From: Streptomyces sp. NBC_00572
GTDB lineage: Bacteria > Actinomycetota > Actinomycetes > Streptomycetales > Streptomycetaceae
DNA length: 64,000 nt
Assembly: GCF_026341815.1 (NCBI RefSeq)
Contig: NZ_JAPENX010000001.1
Location: forward strand, 1,426,001 to 1,490,000
Direction of reading: 5' to 3'
A program made the translations under genes and the position numbers. Positions 17,435 to 27,954 of this stretch are shown here, piece by piece. Numbering within the stretch: the first letter of the stretch is position 1; the number at the start of each line of letters is the position of its first letter. The notes beneath the pieces were generated by a model that saw nothing but the letters and a program-made list of their open reading frames with translations, ran no database searches and was not told where the DNA came from.

Positions 17435-19462
17435 GTGAAAATATCCTTCATCCTGGTAGACCGCTGTCACATTGGCGGCGTGGTGAGCGCGATCCATAAC
17501 CTGGCCAAGGCGCTCGCGGACCACCACGAGGTCGAGCTCGTCTCCCTCCGCCGCAACCGTGACCAGGCGTTCTTCCCGCTCGACCCCCGGGTGAAGACCC
17601 TCGCCCTCTCCGACATGCGGAAGCACTCCCACACGTACGACGGTGACGACCCGATGATCGAGGTCTTCCCGCACATCTACCCGAACGAGCCCACGGACAA
17701 GAAGCCGTGGATCAGCCGTCTGGCAGAGAAGCGGCTCCTGGAGTACCTGGCCACGACCGACGCCGACGTCGTGGTCAGCAACAACCCCAAGATCACCATC
17801 ATGCTGGCCTACGCGGACCGCGACTTCCTCAAGGTCGCGATGGAGCACTCGCGGCCCGCGCAGTACGGCCCGCACATCCGGGACGCCCTCTTCAAGGACG
17901 CGTACCCGAAGATGGACGCGATCACCGCGCCGACGCCGGACGAGTGCCGGACCATCGCCGGAGTCGTCCCCGCCGTGAGCCACCTGCTCTCCCCGATGCC
18001 CAACTGCATCCCGGCCCACGAGGGCCAGATGTCCACCGGCGACAACAAGATCGTCGTCACCGCCGGCCTGCTCAAGCCGCACAAGGGCTTCAACGACCTC
18101 ATCGAGGCCTTCTCCAGCGTGGCGCCGCGCCACCCGGACTGGAGCCTGCGGATCTACGGCTCCGGCCCCGAGCACGGCAAGCTGCGCAAGCAGATCGACG
18201 AGACGGACAGCAACAACCAGGTCTTCCTGATGGGCCCGGCCACCCCGGTCACCCCGGAGTTCGCCAAGGCGTCCGTGTTCGTCCTCCCCTCCCGCCTGGA
18301 GGCCTTCGGCAACGTCACCGTCGAGGCGATGGCGGCCGGCCTGCCGGTGGTCGCGTACGACGCGCCGCACGGCCCGCGCAACATCATCACGCAGGGCGAG
18401 GACGGCTACGTCGTGCCGCTCGGCGACAAGAAGGCGCTCGCCGAGCACATCGAGAAGCTGATCGCCGACGAGGACCTGCGCCGGAAGATGGCGGCCGCCG
18501 CGGTGGCCAACGTGGTCCGCTTCCAGGAGGCCGAGACGGTCAAGCGCTTCGAGCAGCTCGTGGAGACCATGCGGGCCCGCCGGGCCATCCCCCGCACGGC
18601 CACCGCCGTGGTCACCCCGCAGGGCGACGTCCGGGTGAAGGTCGAGGGGCTGCCCGCCGGCAGCGACGCCGAGCTGGTCTGCAAGGACATCCGCAAGAAG
18701 GCCGACGAGGTCGTCCTCCCCTTCATCGGCGGCGAGGCGCTGGTCCCCGCCCTCGGCAAGCTCGCCGAGGGCGACTGGGAGCTGACGATCCGCGCCGCCG
18801 GCTTCGACATGCCGCTGCGGTCGGCCGGTTGCGACACCCTGCAGATGCTGTCGCTGAAGCTGCCCCGCACCGAGGGCCCCGCCCTCTCCGTGCTGCTGCC
18901 GCACGACCACACGGACGGCACCCTGCGGGTGCAGAGCCGGGTGCGCGCCGAGCACGTCGAGGTCGCGGCCCTGCACGCCGGTGCCACCACGATCGTCATC
19001 GACGCCGCGGCCTGGGGTGCCGAGCCCGGCAAGAACAGCGTGATCGAGGCCGTCCACCGCAAGGAGGCCGGCAAGAACTTCACCGTCCCGGTGAAGGCCG
19101 GCGCCGACGGGCGCTTCACGGCCTCCCTGGAGAACGCCGCCGCGGCCCGCCTCCACCAGCCCGGCACCGAGGACATCTGGGACTTCTGGCTGCTGCCGGA
19201 CCGGAACTCCGCCCGGATCCGCGTCTGCAAGCTGGCCACCGACGTGCTCACCCCGATGAGCGTCTTCACCTACCCGTACCCGGTGGTGAGCGGTTCCGGC
19301 GCCCCGGTCGCAGCCGTCACGGACACCAAGGCGAAGAGCGGCTGGCGCAACCGGCTGTCCGCGACCGTCCCCGCCGCCGTCACCGGCGGCGTCAAGCACG
19401 AGCTGCGCCCCTACTTCTCCAGCAACGGCCAGCTCTCGCTGAAGATCATCGACAAGAAGTGA
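17435..19462 (+). CDS. GT4 glycosyltransferase with C-terminal beta-rich region
   Basis: A 675-residue protein from the GTG at 17435 (MKISFILVDRCHIGGVVSAI), with GAGG 8 bases upstream. Residues 1-385 are a GT-B GT4 enzyme. They show VVTAGLLKPHKGFNDLIEAF, the donor-site E-x7-E signature EAFGNVTVE and MAAGLPVVAYDAPHGPRN, similar to poly(glycerol/ribitol phosphate) glucosyltransferases of the TarQ/TagE type. Residues 390-675 are beta-rich, with GDVRVKVEGL near 395, DIWDFWLLPD near 581 and the closing SNGQLSLKI. The same pattern occurs in the GT2 proteins of this locus. The C-terminal part may bind the polymer or mediate oligomerisation. Likely role: glycosylation of a wall teichoic-acid-like polymer. 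Confidence 0.85.
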   Translation: MKISFILVDRCHIGGVVSAIHNLAKALADHHEVELVSLRRNRDQAFFPLDPRVKTLALSDMRKHSHTYDGDDPMIEVFPHIYPNEPTDKKPWISRLAEKRLLEYLATTDADVVVSNNPKITIMLAYADRDFLKVAMEHSRPAQYGPHIRDALFKDAYPKMDAITAPTPDECRTIAGVVPAVSHLLSPMPNCIPAHEGQMSTGDNKIVVTAGLLKPHKGFNDLIEAFSSVAPRHPDWSLRIYGSGPEHGKLRKQIDETDSNNQVFLMGPATPVTPEFAKASVFVLPSRLEAFGNVTVEAMAAGLPVVAYDAPHGPRNIITQGEDGYVVPLGDKKALAEHIEKLIADEDLRRKMAAAAVANVVRFQEAETVKRFEQLVETMRARRAIPRTATAVVTPQGDVRVKVEGLPAGSDAELVCKDIRKKADEVVLPFIGGEALVPALGKLAEGDWELTIRAAGFDMPLRSAGCDTLQMLSLKLPRTEGPALSVLLPHDHTDGTLRVQSRVRAEHVEVAALHAGATTIVIDAAAWGAEPGKNSVIEAVHRKEAGKNFTVPVKAGADGRFTASLENAAAARLHQPGTEDIWDFWLLPDRNSARIRVCKLATDVLTPMSVFTYPYPVVSGSGAPVAAVTDTKAKSGWRNRLSATVPAAVTGGVKHELRPYFSSNGQLSLKIIDKK

Positions 19463-19498
19463 CCGGCGAGCGGTAGACGGGTCCCGGCCCGTACGACG

Positions 19499-19536
19499 GA
19501 GCCCCGGCCCGCAGGGAGACCTGCGGACCGGGGCTC
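19499..19536. terminator. Bidirectional stem-loop terminator
   Basis: A 17-bp inverted repeat with one mismatch (19499-19515 with 19520-19536, 4-base loop) lies between the convergent GT4 gene and the 1202-residue GT2-TagF gene. Confidence 0.82.
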
Positions 19537-19558
19537 TTCCGTACGCCCGGGGCACCGC

Positions 19559-22500
19559 CTACAGCGGCGCGCCCTCCTCAGCGATCTTGAACATCAGGTC
19601 GGCCAGCCGCGCCGACGCGTGACCGTCGTCGAGGTCGCAGAACTGGTGGTGGAACTCGTCGTACTTCTCCCGGTACTCGACCTCGACCTCGTCGATCTCC
19701 CGGATGGCCTGGAGCAGGTCGTTCGAGTTGTCGACCAGCGGACCCGGTGCGTCGTTCTCGAAGTCGAAGTAGAACCCGCGCAGCTTGTCGCGGTAGTGCT
19801 CCAGGTCGTACGTGAAGAACAGCATCGGGCGACGCAGGTGGGCGTAGTCGAACATGACCGAGGAGTAGTCCGTGATCATGATGTCGGCGGCCACGTAGAG
19901 GTCCGCGATGTCGGGGTACTCGGAGACGTCGAAGACGAAGCCGTTACCGGCACCGGGGATGCTGTCCACGATGTTGGAGTGACGCCGGATCAGGAAGACG
20001 TGGTCGTCCCCCAGTCGACGGCGGGCGTCCTCCAGGTCGACCCGGAGGTCGAACTTGAACTGGCCGCGGCTGTGCGAGAGGTCGTCACGCCAGGTCGGCG
20101 CGTACAGCACGACCTTCTTGCCCTCGGGCAGCCCCAGCTTCTCCCTCACCTCACGGGCCCGCTCGTCACGGTCCTCGGCATAGAGGTAGTCGTTGCGCGG
20201 GTAGCCCGTCTCGGCGATCAGCCCGTCGTAGCCCATGGCCCGCTTCAGGATCGGCGTGCTGAAGCGGTTGGACGAGACGAGGACGTTCCAGTTCGCCGCC
20301 TCCTGGACCAGCCGCTCGTGGTAGTTCGGGTCGAACTTCGGCGCGTCGATGTCGAGGCCGATCTTCTTCAGCATCGTGCCGTGCCAGGCCTGCACGATCA
20401 CCTGGCCCGGCCGCCGCTTGATCCAGTGCGGAAGGTGGGCGTTGGTGACGATGTAGCGCGAGCGCGCCAGCGCCTCGTACCAGTCCTTGCCCTGGAACTT
20501 GACGGCCTTCACCGTGTCGGGGAGCTCGACCTGGCCGTCCCGGACCAGCCACAGGTGCTCGACGTCCGCACCGCGGCGCAGCAGCTCCTCGTGGACGGCG
20601 CGCGGGCTGTCCGAGAACTGCTTGCCGTTGTAGCTGATGTACAGCACCGAGTCGCGCAGCGGCAGCTCGCGGCCGGCCTCGTAGACCTCCTGGCGCAGCT
20701 GGTACTGGCGGTTGGCGCCCTTCTCCATGGCCGAGAGGTCGGTCTTGCAGTTGAGCTGCGGGTGGTCCTGCCAGTGGACCTCCAGCTGGTACTCGCGGCC
20801 GTTGTGCGCGCCCTCCAGCGGGAACTGGGTCGCGGCGAGGCGGTCCACGACGAGCGGGATGGACGGCTCGTCGCCGGAACCCTCCAGGCGGAACACCCAG
20901 CGGCCGGCCTTGAGCGGCAGCCTGCCGTCGGCACCCGACATGGTGGAGGGGCGGAAGGACGTCTCGAAGGTCCCGTCCGCGTGGACGGTCAGCGGGACCG
21001 TCTTCTCGTCGAAGCGGTTCTTGGCGCTGACGACCAGGTGGTGGGCGTCCAGCTCCACCGGGGCCGTACCGCGGATCGTGAACGTCCCGTCGGCCTCGGC
21101 GATGTCGGTGATCGTGGCGCGCAGCGGGCGACCGGAGAACTTCAGATAGCCGTTGGCGCCGGAGAGGACGGCCACCTCGTTCAGCGGGGCCTCCTCGCCG
21201 AACGTCTCGGGCAGGCGGACCTGGAGGTCGGCGAGACCGTCCCGGACGACGACGCGGAACCGGCGCGGTTCCTTGTCCGGCTCGTCGACCTGGATCTGGG
21301 TGCTCCAGTTGCGGCGCATCAGCTTCGCCGGGTCGGCGCCACCGGCGGCGCGGGCCTCGGCGGTGTCCAGGTGCTCCGGCAGCAGGGCGATGTCACGCAG
21401 GGGAACCCGTACGCGCAGCGGCGTACGCCCGCCGACGGGCGCAAGGAGCTCCGCCGGGTAGAGGAGCGCCTCGCCGCTGTTCTGGTTGGTGACGCGCAGG
21501 GATATCTCGCTGCCCGGGACGAAGGGTTCGCGGAGGTCGCCCTCGATGAGGATGTCGTCGCCGGACGACTCGAAGCCGGTGACCAGGACCGGCACCTTCT
21601 CGATGCGCAGCTTGAGCGCCGCGCGGCGCATCTCCGGGACCATCCGGTAGTCGTCGTCGAGCCACTGGTAGGGCGGGTAGGTCAGGCGGTCCGAGCCGTA
21701 CGAGTGCACGGAGCGGGAGCGCACCAGACCGCCGGACAGGACGCGCATGCCCACGTGCCAGAGGCCTTCCTGCCACTGGTCGCCCTTGCGGAACCGGGCC
21801 GGGTCGATGACCGTCTCCCAGCCGGCCCAGTCGAAGTTGTGGCCCCGCCCCTTGTGGCCGGAGCCGGTGGTGGCCTCGGGGTTGTAGAGGTTGCTCAGCG
21901 GAAGGAGCATGCGGCGCTGGGTGCCGTCCTTCTTCAGCTGGAGCAGCTTGACGAGGCTGCGCTTGCCCGTCTGGTCGACGCGGTCGATCCAGGCGTGGCC
22001 GGCCAGCCGCAGCTTGCCGTCCTCCCAGTACAGCTCCTTCAGCGGGGAGCGCAGCTGGAGGTCCTTGTCGACCCGCAGGACCTTCTTCGGCAGCAGGTTC
22101 CCGTGGGATTCCAGCGAGGGGTACTTGGCGTACTTGCGGATGACGCCGCCGAGCTCGACGGGCTCGCCGAGCCGCTCCGCCTCGATGAACTCGAGGATCT
22201 CGGTCATGGCGTGCTTGCGGACGAGCAGCCACTTGACGCGCAGCGCCGTGGGGAGCCGGTCGAGGGTCTTGAGGTCGACCTGGTCGAGGTACTTGTTGGC
22301 CACGCGCAGGAACTCGGTGCGGTACTCCTCGTCGCCGTCGGGCAGCACGTTGAGGAAGATGCGCAGGTCGCCGGTGAGCACGGTGTGGTCGTACTCACGC
22401 TTCAGCGAGTCGGCGAGGGGCTCCTTCTGCGCGGCGAAGAAGCGGCTGACGGACTCCACGGCGGACGCCCGGTCGCGGGCGGCCTTGGGCTCGTTGCGGC

Positions 22501-23167
22501 GCTGGGTGATCGAGGGGCTCGCCTCGCCCTCGCGCAGACGCCAGTAGTACGTGGCCTGGCTGATGATGTCGACGGACTCGGCGAGGTACTGGGCCGGCAC
22601 GATGACCGGGGTGTCCTCGTACAGCACGCCCTCGGGGAAGCGCAGCGCGTGCTGCTCCCAGAAGTCACGCCGGAACACCTTGTTGCAGGCGATCCGGTCC
22701 GTGAGGAGCTGGCGCTTCTTCCGGACGTGCGTGCGCTTGACCGCGCCACGGGAGAGGAAGCGGTGCATGGGGGACTGCCACACCTTGGTCGAGTTGATGT
22801 GCTCGACGTTGCCCGTGGCGAAGGAGGAGCCGGTCTCGTCCAGGCTGCTGATCATCATCCGGTAGGCGTCCGGCGGGATCATGTCGTCGCTGTCGACGAA
22901 GGCGAGGAACTCGCTCTCCGGCGCCAGGCTGTCCAGGCCGGTGTTACGGGCGGCACCCAGGCCGGCGTTCTCCTTGCGGATCAGCCGGAAGCGGGCGTCC
23001 TTGGCCGCGAACTCCGCCGCTATCCCGTTGGACTCGTCGGTGGACCCGTCGTCGATCATGAGCACTTCCAGGTCCTGGAAGGTCTGCACGGCCAACGAGT
23101 TGAGGCAGGCGGGTAGGTACTGCGCCACGTTGTAGATCGGGACGATGACGCTGAGCCGGGGTGCCAT
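19559..23167 (-). CDS. Large GT2 / TagF-type polyol-phosphate transferase with multi-module linker
   Basis: A 1202-residue fusion. Residues 1-300 are a GT2 domain (RLSVIVPIYNVAQYLPACLN, MIDDGSTDES, FVDSDDMIP). Residues 350-830 are a long beta-rich linker that seems to contain at least three similar segments (LYWEDGKLRLAGHAWI near 384, DILIEGDLREPF near 536, GYLKFSGRPLRATI near 672). The C-terminal TagF domain begins near 838 with LYISYNGKQFSDSPRAVHEE. It continues with QAWHGTMLKKIGLD near 929, TGYPRNDYLY, VVLYAPTWRDD, the second catalytic-type His in FLIRRHSN, and ITDYSSVMFDY near 1103. Substrates are presumably CDP-glycerol or a similar CDP-polyol plus a nucleotide sugar, acting at the cytoplasmic membrane face. 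It is divergent from the TagF gene at 23588. Confidence 0.88.
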   Translation of the reverse strand: MAPRLSVIVPIYNVAQYLPACLNSLAVQTFQDLEVLMIDDGSTDESNGIAAEFAAKDARFRLIRKENAGLGAARNTGLDSLAPESEFLAFVDSDDMIPPDAYRMMISSLDETGSSFATGNVEHINSTKVWQSPMHRFLSRGAVKRTHVRKKRQLLTDRIACNKVFRRDFWEQHALRFPEGVLYEDTPVIVPAQYLAESVDIISQATYYWRLREGEASPSITQRRNEPKAARDRASAVESVSRFFAAQKEPLADSLKREYDHTVLTGDLRIFLNVLPDGDEEYRTEFLRVANKYLDQVDLKTLDRLPTALRVKWLLVRKHAMTEILEFIEAERLGEPVELGGVIRKYAKYPSLESHGNLLPKKVLRVDKDLQLRSPLKELYWEDGKLRLAGHAWIDRVDQTGKRSLVKLLQLKKDGTQRRMLLPLSNLYNPEATTGSGHKGRGHNFDWAGWETVIDPARFRKGDQWQEGLWHVGMRVLSGGLVRSRSVHSYGSDRLTYPPYQWLDDDYRMVPEMRRAALKLRIEKVPVLVTGFESSGDDILIEGDLREPFVPGSEISLRVTNQNSGEALLYPAELLAPVGGRTPLRVRVPLRDIALLPEHLDTAEARAAGGADPAKLMRRNWSTQIQVDEPDKEPRRFRVVVRDGLADLQVRLPETFGEEAPLNEVAVLSGANGYLKFSGRPLRATITDIAEADGTFTIRGTAPVELDAHHLVVSAKNRFDEKTVPLTVHADGTFETSFRPSTMSGADGRLPLKAGRWVFRLEGSGDEPSIPLVVDRLAATQFPLEGAHNGREYQLEVHWQDHPQLNCKTDLSAMEKGANRQYQLRQEVYEAGRELPLRDSVLYISYNGKQFSDSPRAVHEELLRRGADVEHLWLVRDGQVELPDTVKAVKFQGKDWYEALARSRYIVTNAHLPHWIKRRPGQVIVQAWHGTMLKKIGLDIDAPKFDPNYHERLVQEAANWNVLVSSNRFSTPILKRAMGYDGLIAETGYPRNDYLYAEDRDERAREVREKLGLPEGKKVVLYAPTWRDDLSHSRGQFKFDLRVDLEDARRRLGDDHVFLIRRHSNIVDSIPGAGNGFVFDVSEYPDIADLYVAADIMITDYSSVMFDYAHLRRPMLFFTYDLEHYRDKLRGFYFDFENDAPGPLVDNSNDLLQAIREIDEVEVEYREKYDEFHHQFCDLDDGHASARLADLMFKIAEEGAPL

Positions 23168-23587
23168 GTAGTTCTGCGTTCCTTTCCGTTTCAGACCCGC
23201 TCGACGAGCTCGAGCGCCTGAGGGATGACGGGGCGTGCTTTTCGGTTTTCCAGCGGACCGATGAGGGGCGTCTCCGCCCTCCGGGAAAAACCCGCCCAGC
23301 CCTCGGCAAGACCTGGTTCCGCTCGGCCTATACGACTCTGCGGCGACCTCCCCGGCCGCCGCAGCACTCCAGAATAGACGATCCGTACCACAGGCGTTTT
23401 CCTGCCGTTGTGTCCGACATCACCCATCCGTCGCCCGATCACCGAACGGACGGACCGCCCCTCGGGGGGCGAAAACGGCCGTGACGTGGGCGGGAGCACC
23501 CGGGCCGTGGGCGCCCGCGGCCTCCGGGGCGCGGAAGCGCTCCTGTCATACTTCATTTGAGCGGTTCGACTGAGGAGACAACAAGGC
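23168..23587. other. 420-bp divergent intergenic region between two GT2-TagF genes
   Basis: No gene is supported here. It should hold the promoters of both flanking TagF-type genes. Visible structure: an 8-bp G/C stem CTGCGGCG/CGCCGCAG (23338-23345 with 23357-23364), and relatively AT-rich patches around 23240 and 23540. No regulator site that I can name was recognised. Confidence 0.6.
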
Positions 23588-25903
23588 ATGACGGCTGCAG
23601 CTACCCCCAGATTCAGCGTGATCATCCCTGTCTACGGGGTCGAGGGCTACATCCGTGAGTGCCTCGAATCCGTGACGTCGCAGGGGTACGAGAACTTCGA
23701 GGTCATCGCGGTCGACGACTGCTCCCTCGACAGCAGCGGCGCCGTCATCGACGAGTTCGCCGCCCGCGACCCGCGGGTGCGCGCCGTCCACCGCGCCGAG
23801 AACGGCGGCATCGGCGCCGCCCGCAACACCGGCGTCGAGCACGCCCGCGGCGACTACCTGCTCTTCATCGACGGCGACGACTCGATCCGCCCCGGCTCCC
23901 TGCAGGCCATGGCCGACCGCCTCGACGAGGCCCAGGACCCCGAGATCCTCCTGTTCGACCACGTCCGCACCCATGTGGACGGCAGCGTCGAGGCCAGCAA
24001 GACCGGCCCGTACCTGGCCGACATCCGCGACCGGGTGGTCCGCCCCGTCGACCAGCTCGAACTGCTGCGGATCTTCGCCGTCGTCTGGAACCGCGTCTAC
24101 CGCCGTGACTTCTTCACCGGCGAGGGCTACACGTTCACCGACGGCCTGTACGAGGACGCGCTCATGGTCTACACGACCATGGCCGCCGCCGAGCGCGTCG
24201 CGGGCCTGGAGTACGTGGTCGTCGAGTACCGCCAGCGCCGCCAGGGCAGCTCGATGCGCAGCAGCTCCCCGCGCAAGCACTTCGTGATCTTCGACCAGTA
24301 CCAGCGGGTCTTCGACTACCTCGAAGGCCGGCCCGGCCTCGACGCGTACCGCGAGCTCGTCTTCGAGCGGATGGTCTCCCACTTCCTGTTCACCTTCGCC
24401 CGCGGCTTCCGAATACCCCGCAGCCACCGGCGCGCCTACCTGAAGCAGGCCGGCAAGACCTACCGCCGGAACGAGCCCGCGGGCTACACCCCGCCGCCCG
24501 GCATGATCGGCCTGAAGTTCAAGGTGCTGCGGACCGGCTCGTACGCCGCCTTCGAAGCCCTCAAGACGGTCAACGGCACCCGCGAGACGGCCTTCGGCGT
24601 CCTCGGCAAGTCCAAGCGCTGGGGCAGCCGCAAGGCCCTGCGCACCTACTACGCCGTGCAGCGCCGCCTCCCCGTCGACGACAACCTCGCCGTGTACTCG
24701 GCGTACTGGGGCCGCACGCCCAGCTGCAACCCGCTCGCCGTGCACGAGGCCGCCAGGAAGCTCGCGCCCGGCGTCCGCGGGGTGTGGGTCGTGAACAAGG
24801 AGCACGCCGGCAGTACACCGCCCGGCCTGAAGCGGATCGCCCCGGCCACCTTCGGCTACTGGAAGGCGCTGGCCCGGGCCAAGTACCTGGTCAACAACGT
24901 GAACTTCCCGGACGCCGTGATCAAGCGCCCCGGCCAGATCCATCTGCAGACCCACCACGGCACCCCGCTCAAGCGGATGGGCCTGGACCAGCAGGGCTAC
25001 CCGGCCGTCGCCCGCAGCATGGACTTCGACAAGCTCCTTGAGCGGGTGGACCGCTGGGACTGGAGCGTCTCGTCGAACCAGCACTCCACCGAGCACTGGG
25101 AGCGGGTCTACCCGGCCGCCTTCCGGACCCTGAACACCGGCTACCCGCGCAACGACGTCTACTACCGCGCCACCGCCGCGGACGTGCGCCGGATCCGCGG
25201 CGAACTCGGCATCGGGCACGGCAAGAAGGCGATCCTGTACGCGCCCACCGTGCGCGACCACCAGAAGGACTCCTTCGTCCCGCGCCTCGACTTCGCCCGC
25301 TTCGCGCGTGAACTCGGCCCGGACTACGTCCTGCTGGTCCGCGCCCACTACTTCTACGGCGGCGACCCGGAGCTGAACCTCCTCGCCGAGCGCGGCGCGC
25401 TCGTCGACGTGTCGCGGCACCCGTCGGTGGAGGAGCTCTGCCTGGCGGCGGACGCGCTGATCACCGACTACTCGTCGATCATGTTCGACTACGCCAACCT
25501 CGACCGGCCGATCGTGACGTACGCCGACGACTGGGAGATGTACCGGACCTGCCGTGGTGTGACCTTCGACCTGCTCTCCGGCGAGCCCGGTGACACCCCC
25601 GGTGTGATCACCACCACCGAGGACGAGCTGATCGAGGCCTTCCGCGGCGGCGCCTGGGAGGGCGGGCAGGCCGCCACCCTGCGGCAGGCCTTCCGTGAGC
25701 GGTTCTGCTCGTGGGACGACGGCTTCGCCGCCGAGCGGGTCGTCCGCCGGGTCTTCCTCGGCGAGGAGCGGCCGCGGCCGCTCGTGGTCCCCGTGGCCGA
25801 GCGCACCCCGGCCCCGTCGCCGCGTCTGGCCGAGGCCGCCGCCGCGCTGCCGCCGCGGCGGGCGGACGAGGACGAGCTCGCCGTGGCACGGGTCGACCAC
25901 TAG
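23588..25903 (+). CDS. Compact GT2 / TagF-type polyol-phosphate transferase
   Basis: A 771-residue fusion with no beta-rich linker. Residues 1-310 form a GT2 domain (RFSVIIPVYGVEGYIRECLE, AVDDCSLDSS, LFIDGDDSI). The TagF domain begins near 366 with LAVYSAYWGRTPSCNP. It shows THHGTPLKRMGLD near 457, where the usual Trp-His-Gly-Thr has become His-His-Gly-Thr but the second, catalytic-type His is kept. It also has TGYPRNDVYY near 519, ILYAPTVRDHQ, the second His in LLVRAHYFYG, and ITDYSSIMFDYANLDRP near 627. The last 40 residues are a low-complexity tail. The likely role is primer or chain polymerisation of a wall polyol phosphate. It ends before a strong terminator. Confidence 0.88.
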   Translation: MTAAATPRFSVIIPVYGVEGYIRECLESVTSQGYENFEVIAVDDCSLDSSGAVIDEFAARDPRVRAVHRAENGGIGAARNTGVEHARGDYLLFIDGDDSIRPGSLQAMADRLDEAQDPEILLFDHVRTHVDGSVEASKTGPYLADIRDRVVRPVDQLELLRIFAVVWNRVYRRDFFTGEGYTFTDGLYEDALMVYTTMAAAERVAGLEYVVVEYRQRRQGSSMRSSSPRKHFVIFDQYQRVFDYLEGRPGLDAYRELVFERMVSHFLFTFARGFRIPRSHRRAYLKQAGKTYRRNEPAGYTPPPGMIGLKFKVLRTGSYAAFEALKTVNGTRETAFGVLGKSKRWGSRKALRTYYAVQRRLPVDDNLAVYSAYWGRTPSCNPLAVHEAARKLAPGVRGVWVVNKEHAGSTPPGLKRIAPATFGYWKALARAKYLVNNVNFPDAVIKRPGQIHLQTHHGTPLKRMGLDQQGYPAVARSMDFDKLLERVDRWDWSVSSNQHSTEHWERVYPAAFRTLNTGYPRNDVYYRATAADVRRIRGELGIGHGKKAILYAPTVRDHQKDSFVPRLDFARFARELGPDYVLLVRAHYFYGGDPELNLLAERGALVDVSRHPSVEELCLAADALITDYSSIMFDYANLDRPIVTYADDWEMYRTCRGVTFDLLSGEPGDTPGVITTTEDELIEAFRGGAWEGGQAATLRQAFRERFCSWDDGFAAERVVRRVFLGEERPRPLVVPVAERTPAPSPRLAEAAAALPPRRADEDELAVARVDH

Positions 25904-25919
25904 ATCCACCGGATCCACG

Positions 25920-25963
25920 CACGAAGAGGCGCCCGGGGCGATTGCCCCGGGCGCCTCTTCGTG
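25920..25963. terminator. Bidirectional 20-bp stem-loop terminator
   Basis: A perfect 20-bp inverted repeat (25920-25939 with 25944-25963, loop GATT) lies between the convergent TagF gene and the radical SAM gene. It marks the border between the glycopolymer block and the conserved mre-side genes. Confidence 0.9.
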
Positions 25964-25973
25964 GTTTCGGCGA

Positions 25974-27902
<1,929 letters not shown>

Positions 27903-27954
27903 CTCGAACCTTCGTGAGCTGGCAGGGGGGCGACTCTCAAGCGTACCCCGGTGC

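Noticed and set aside
19619..23116. 1165-codon plus-strand open frame opposite the 1202-residue fusion
   Set aside because: Shadow frame; no motifs, and the minus-strand gene is fully supported.
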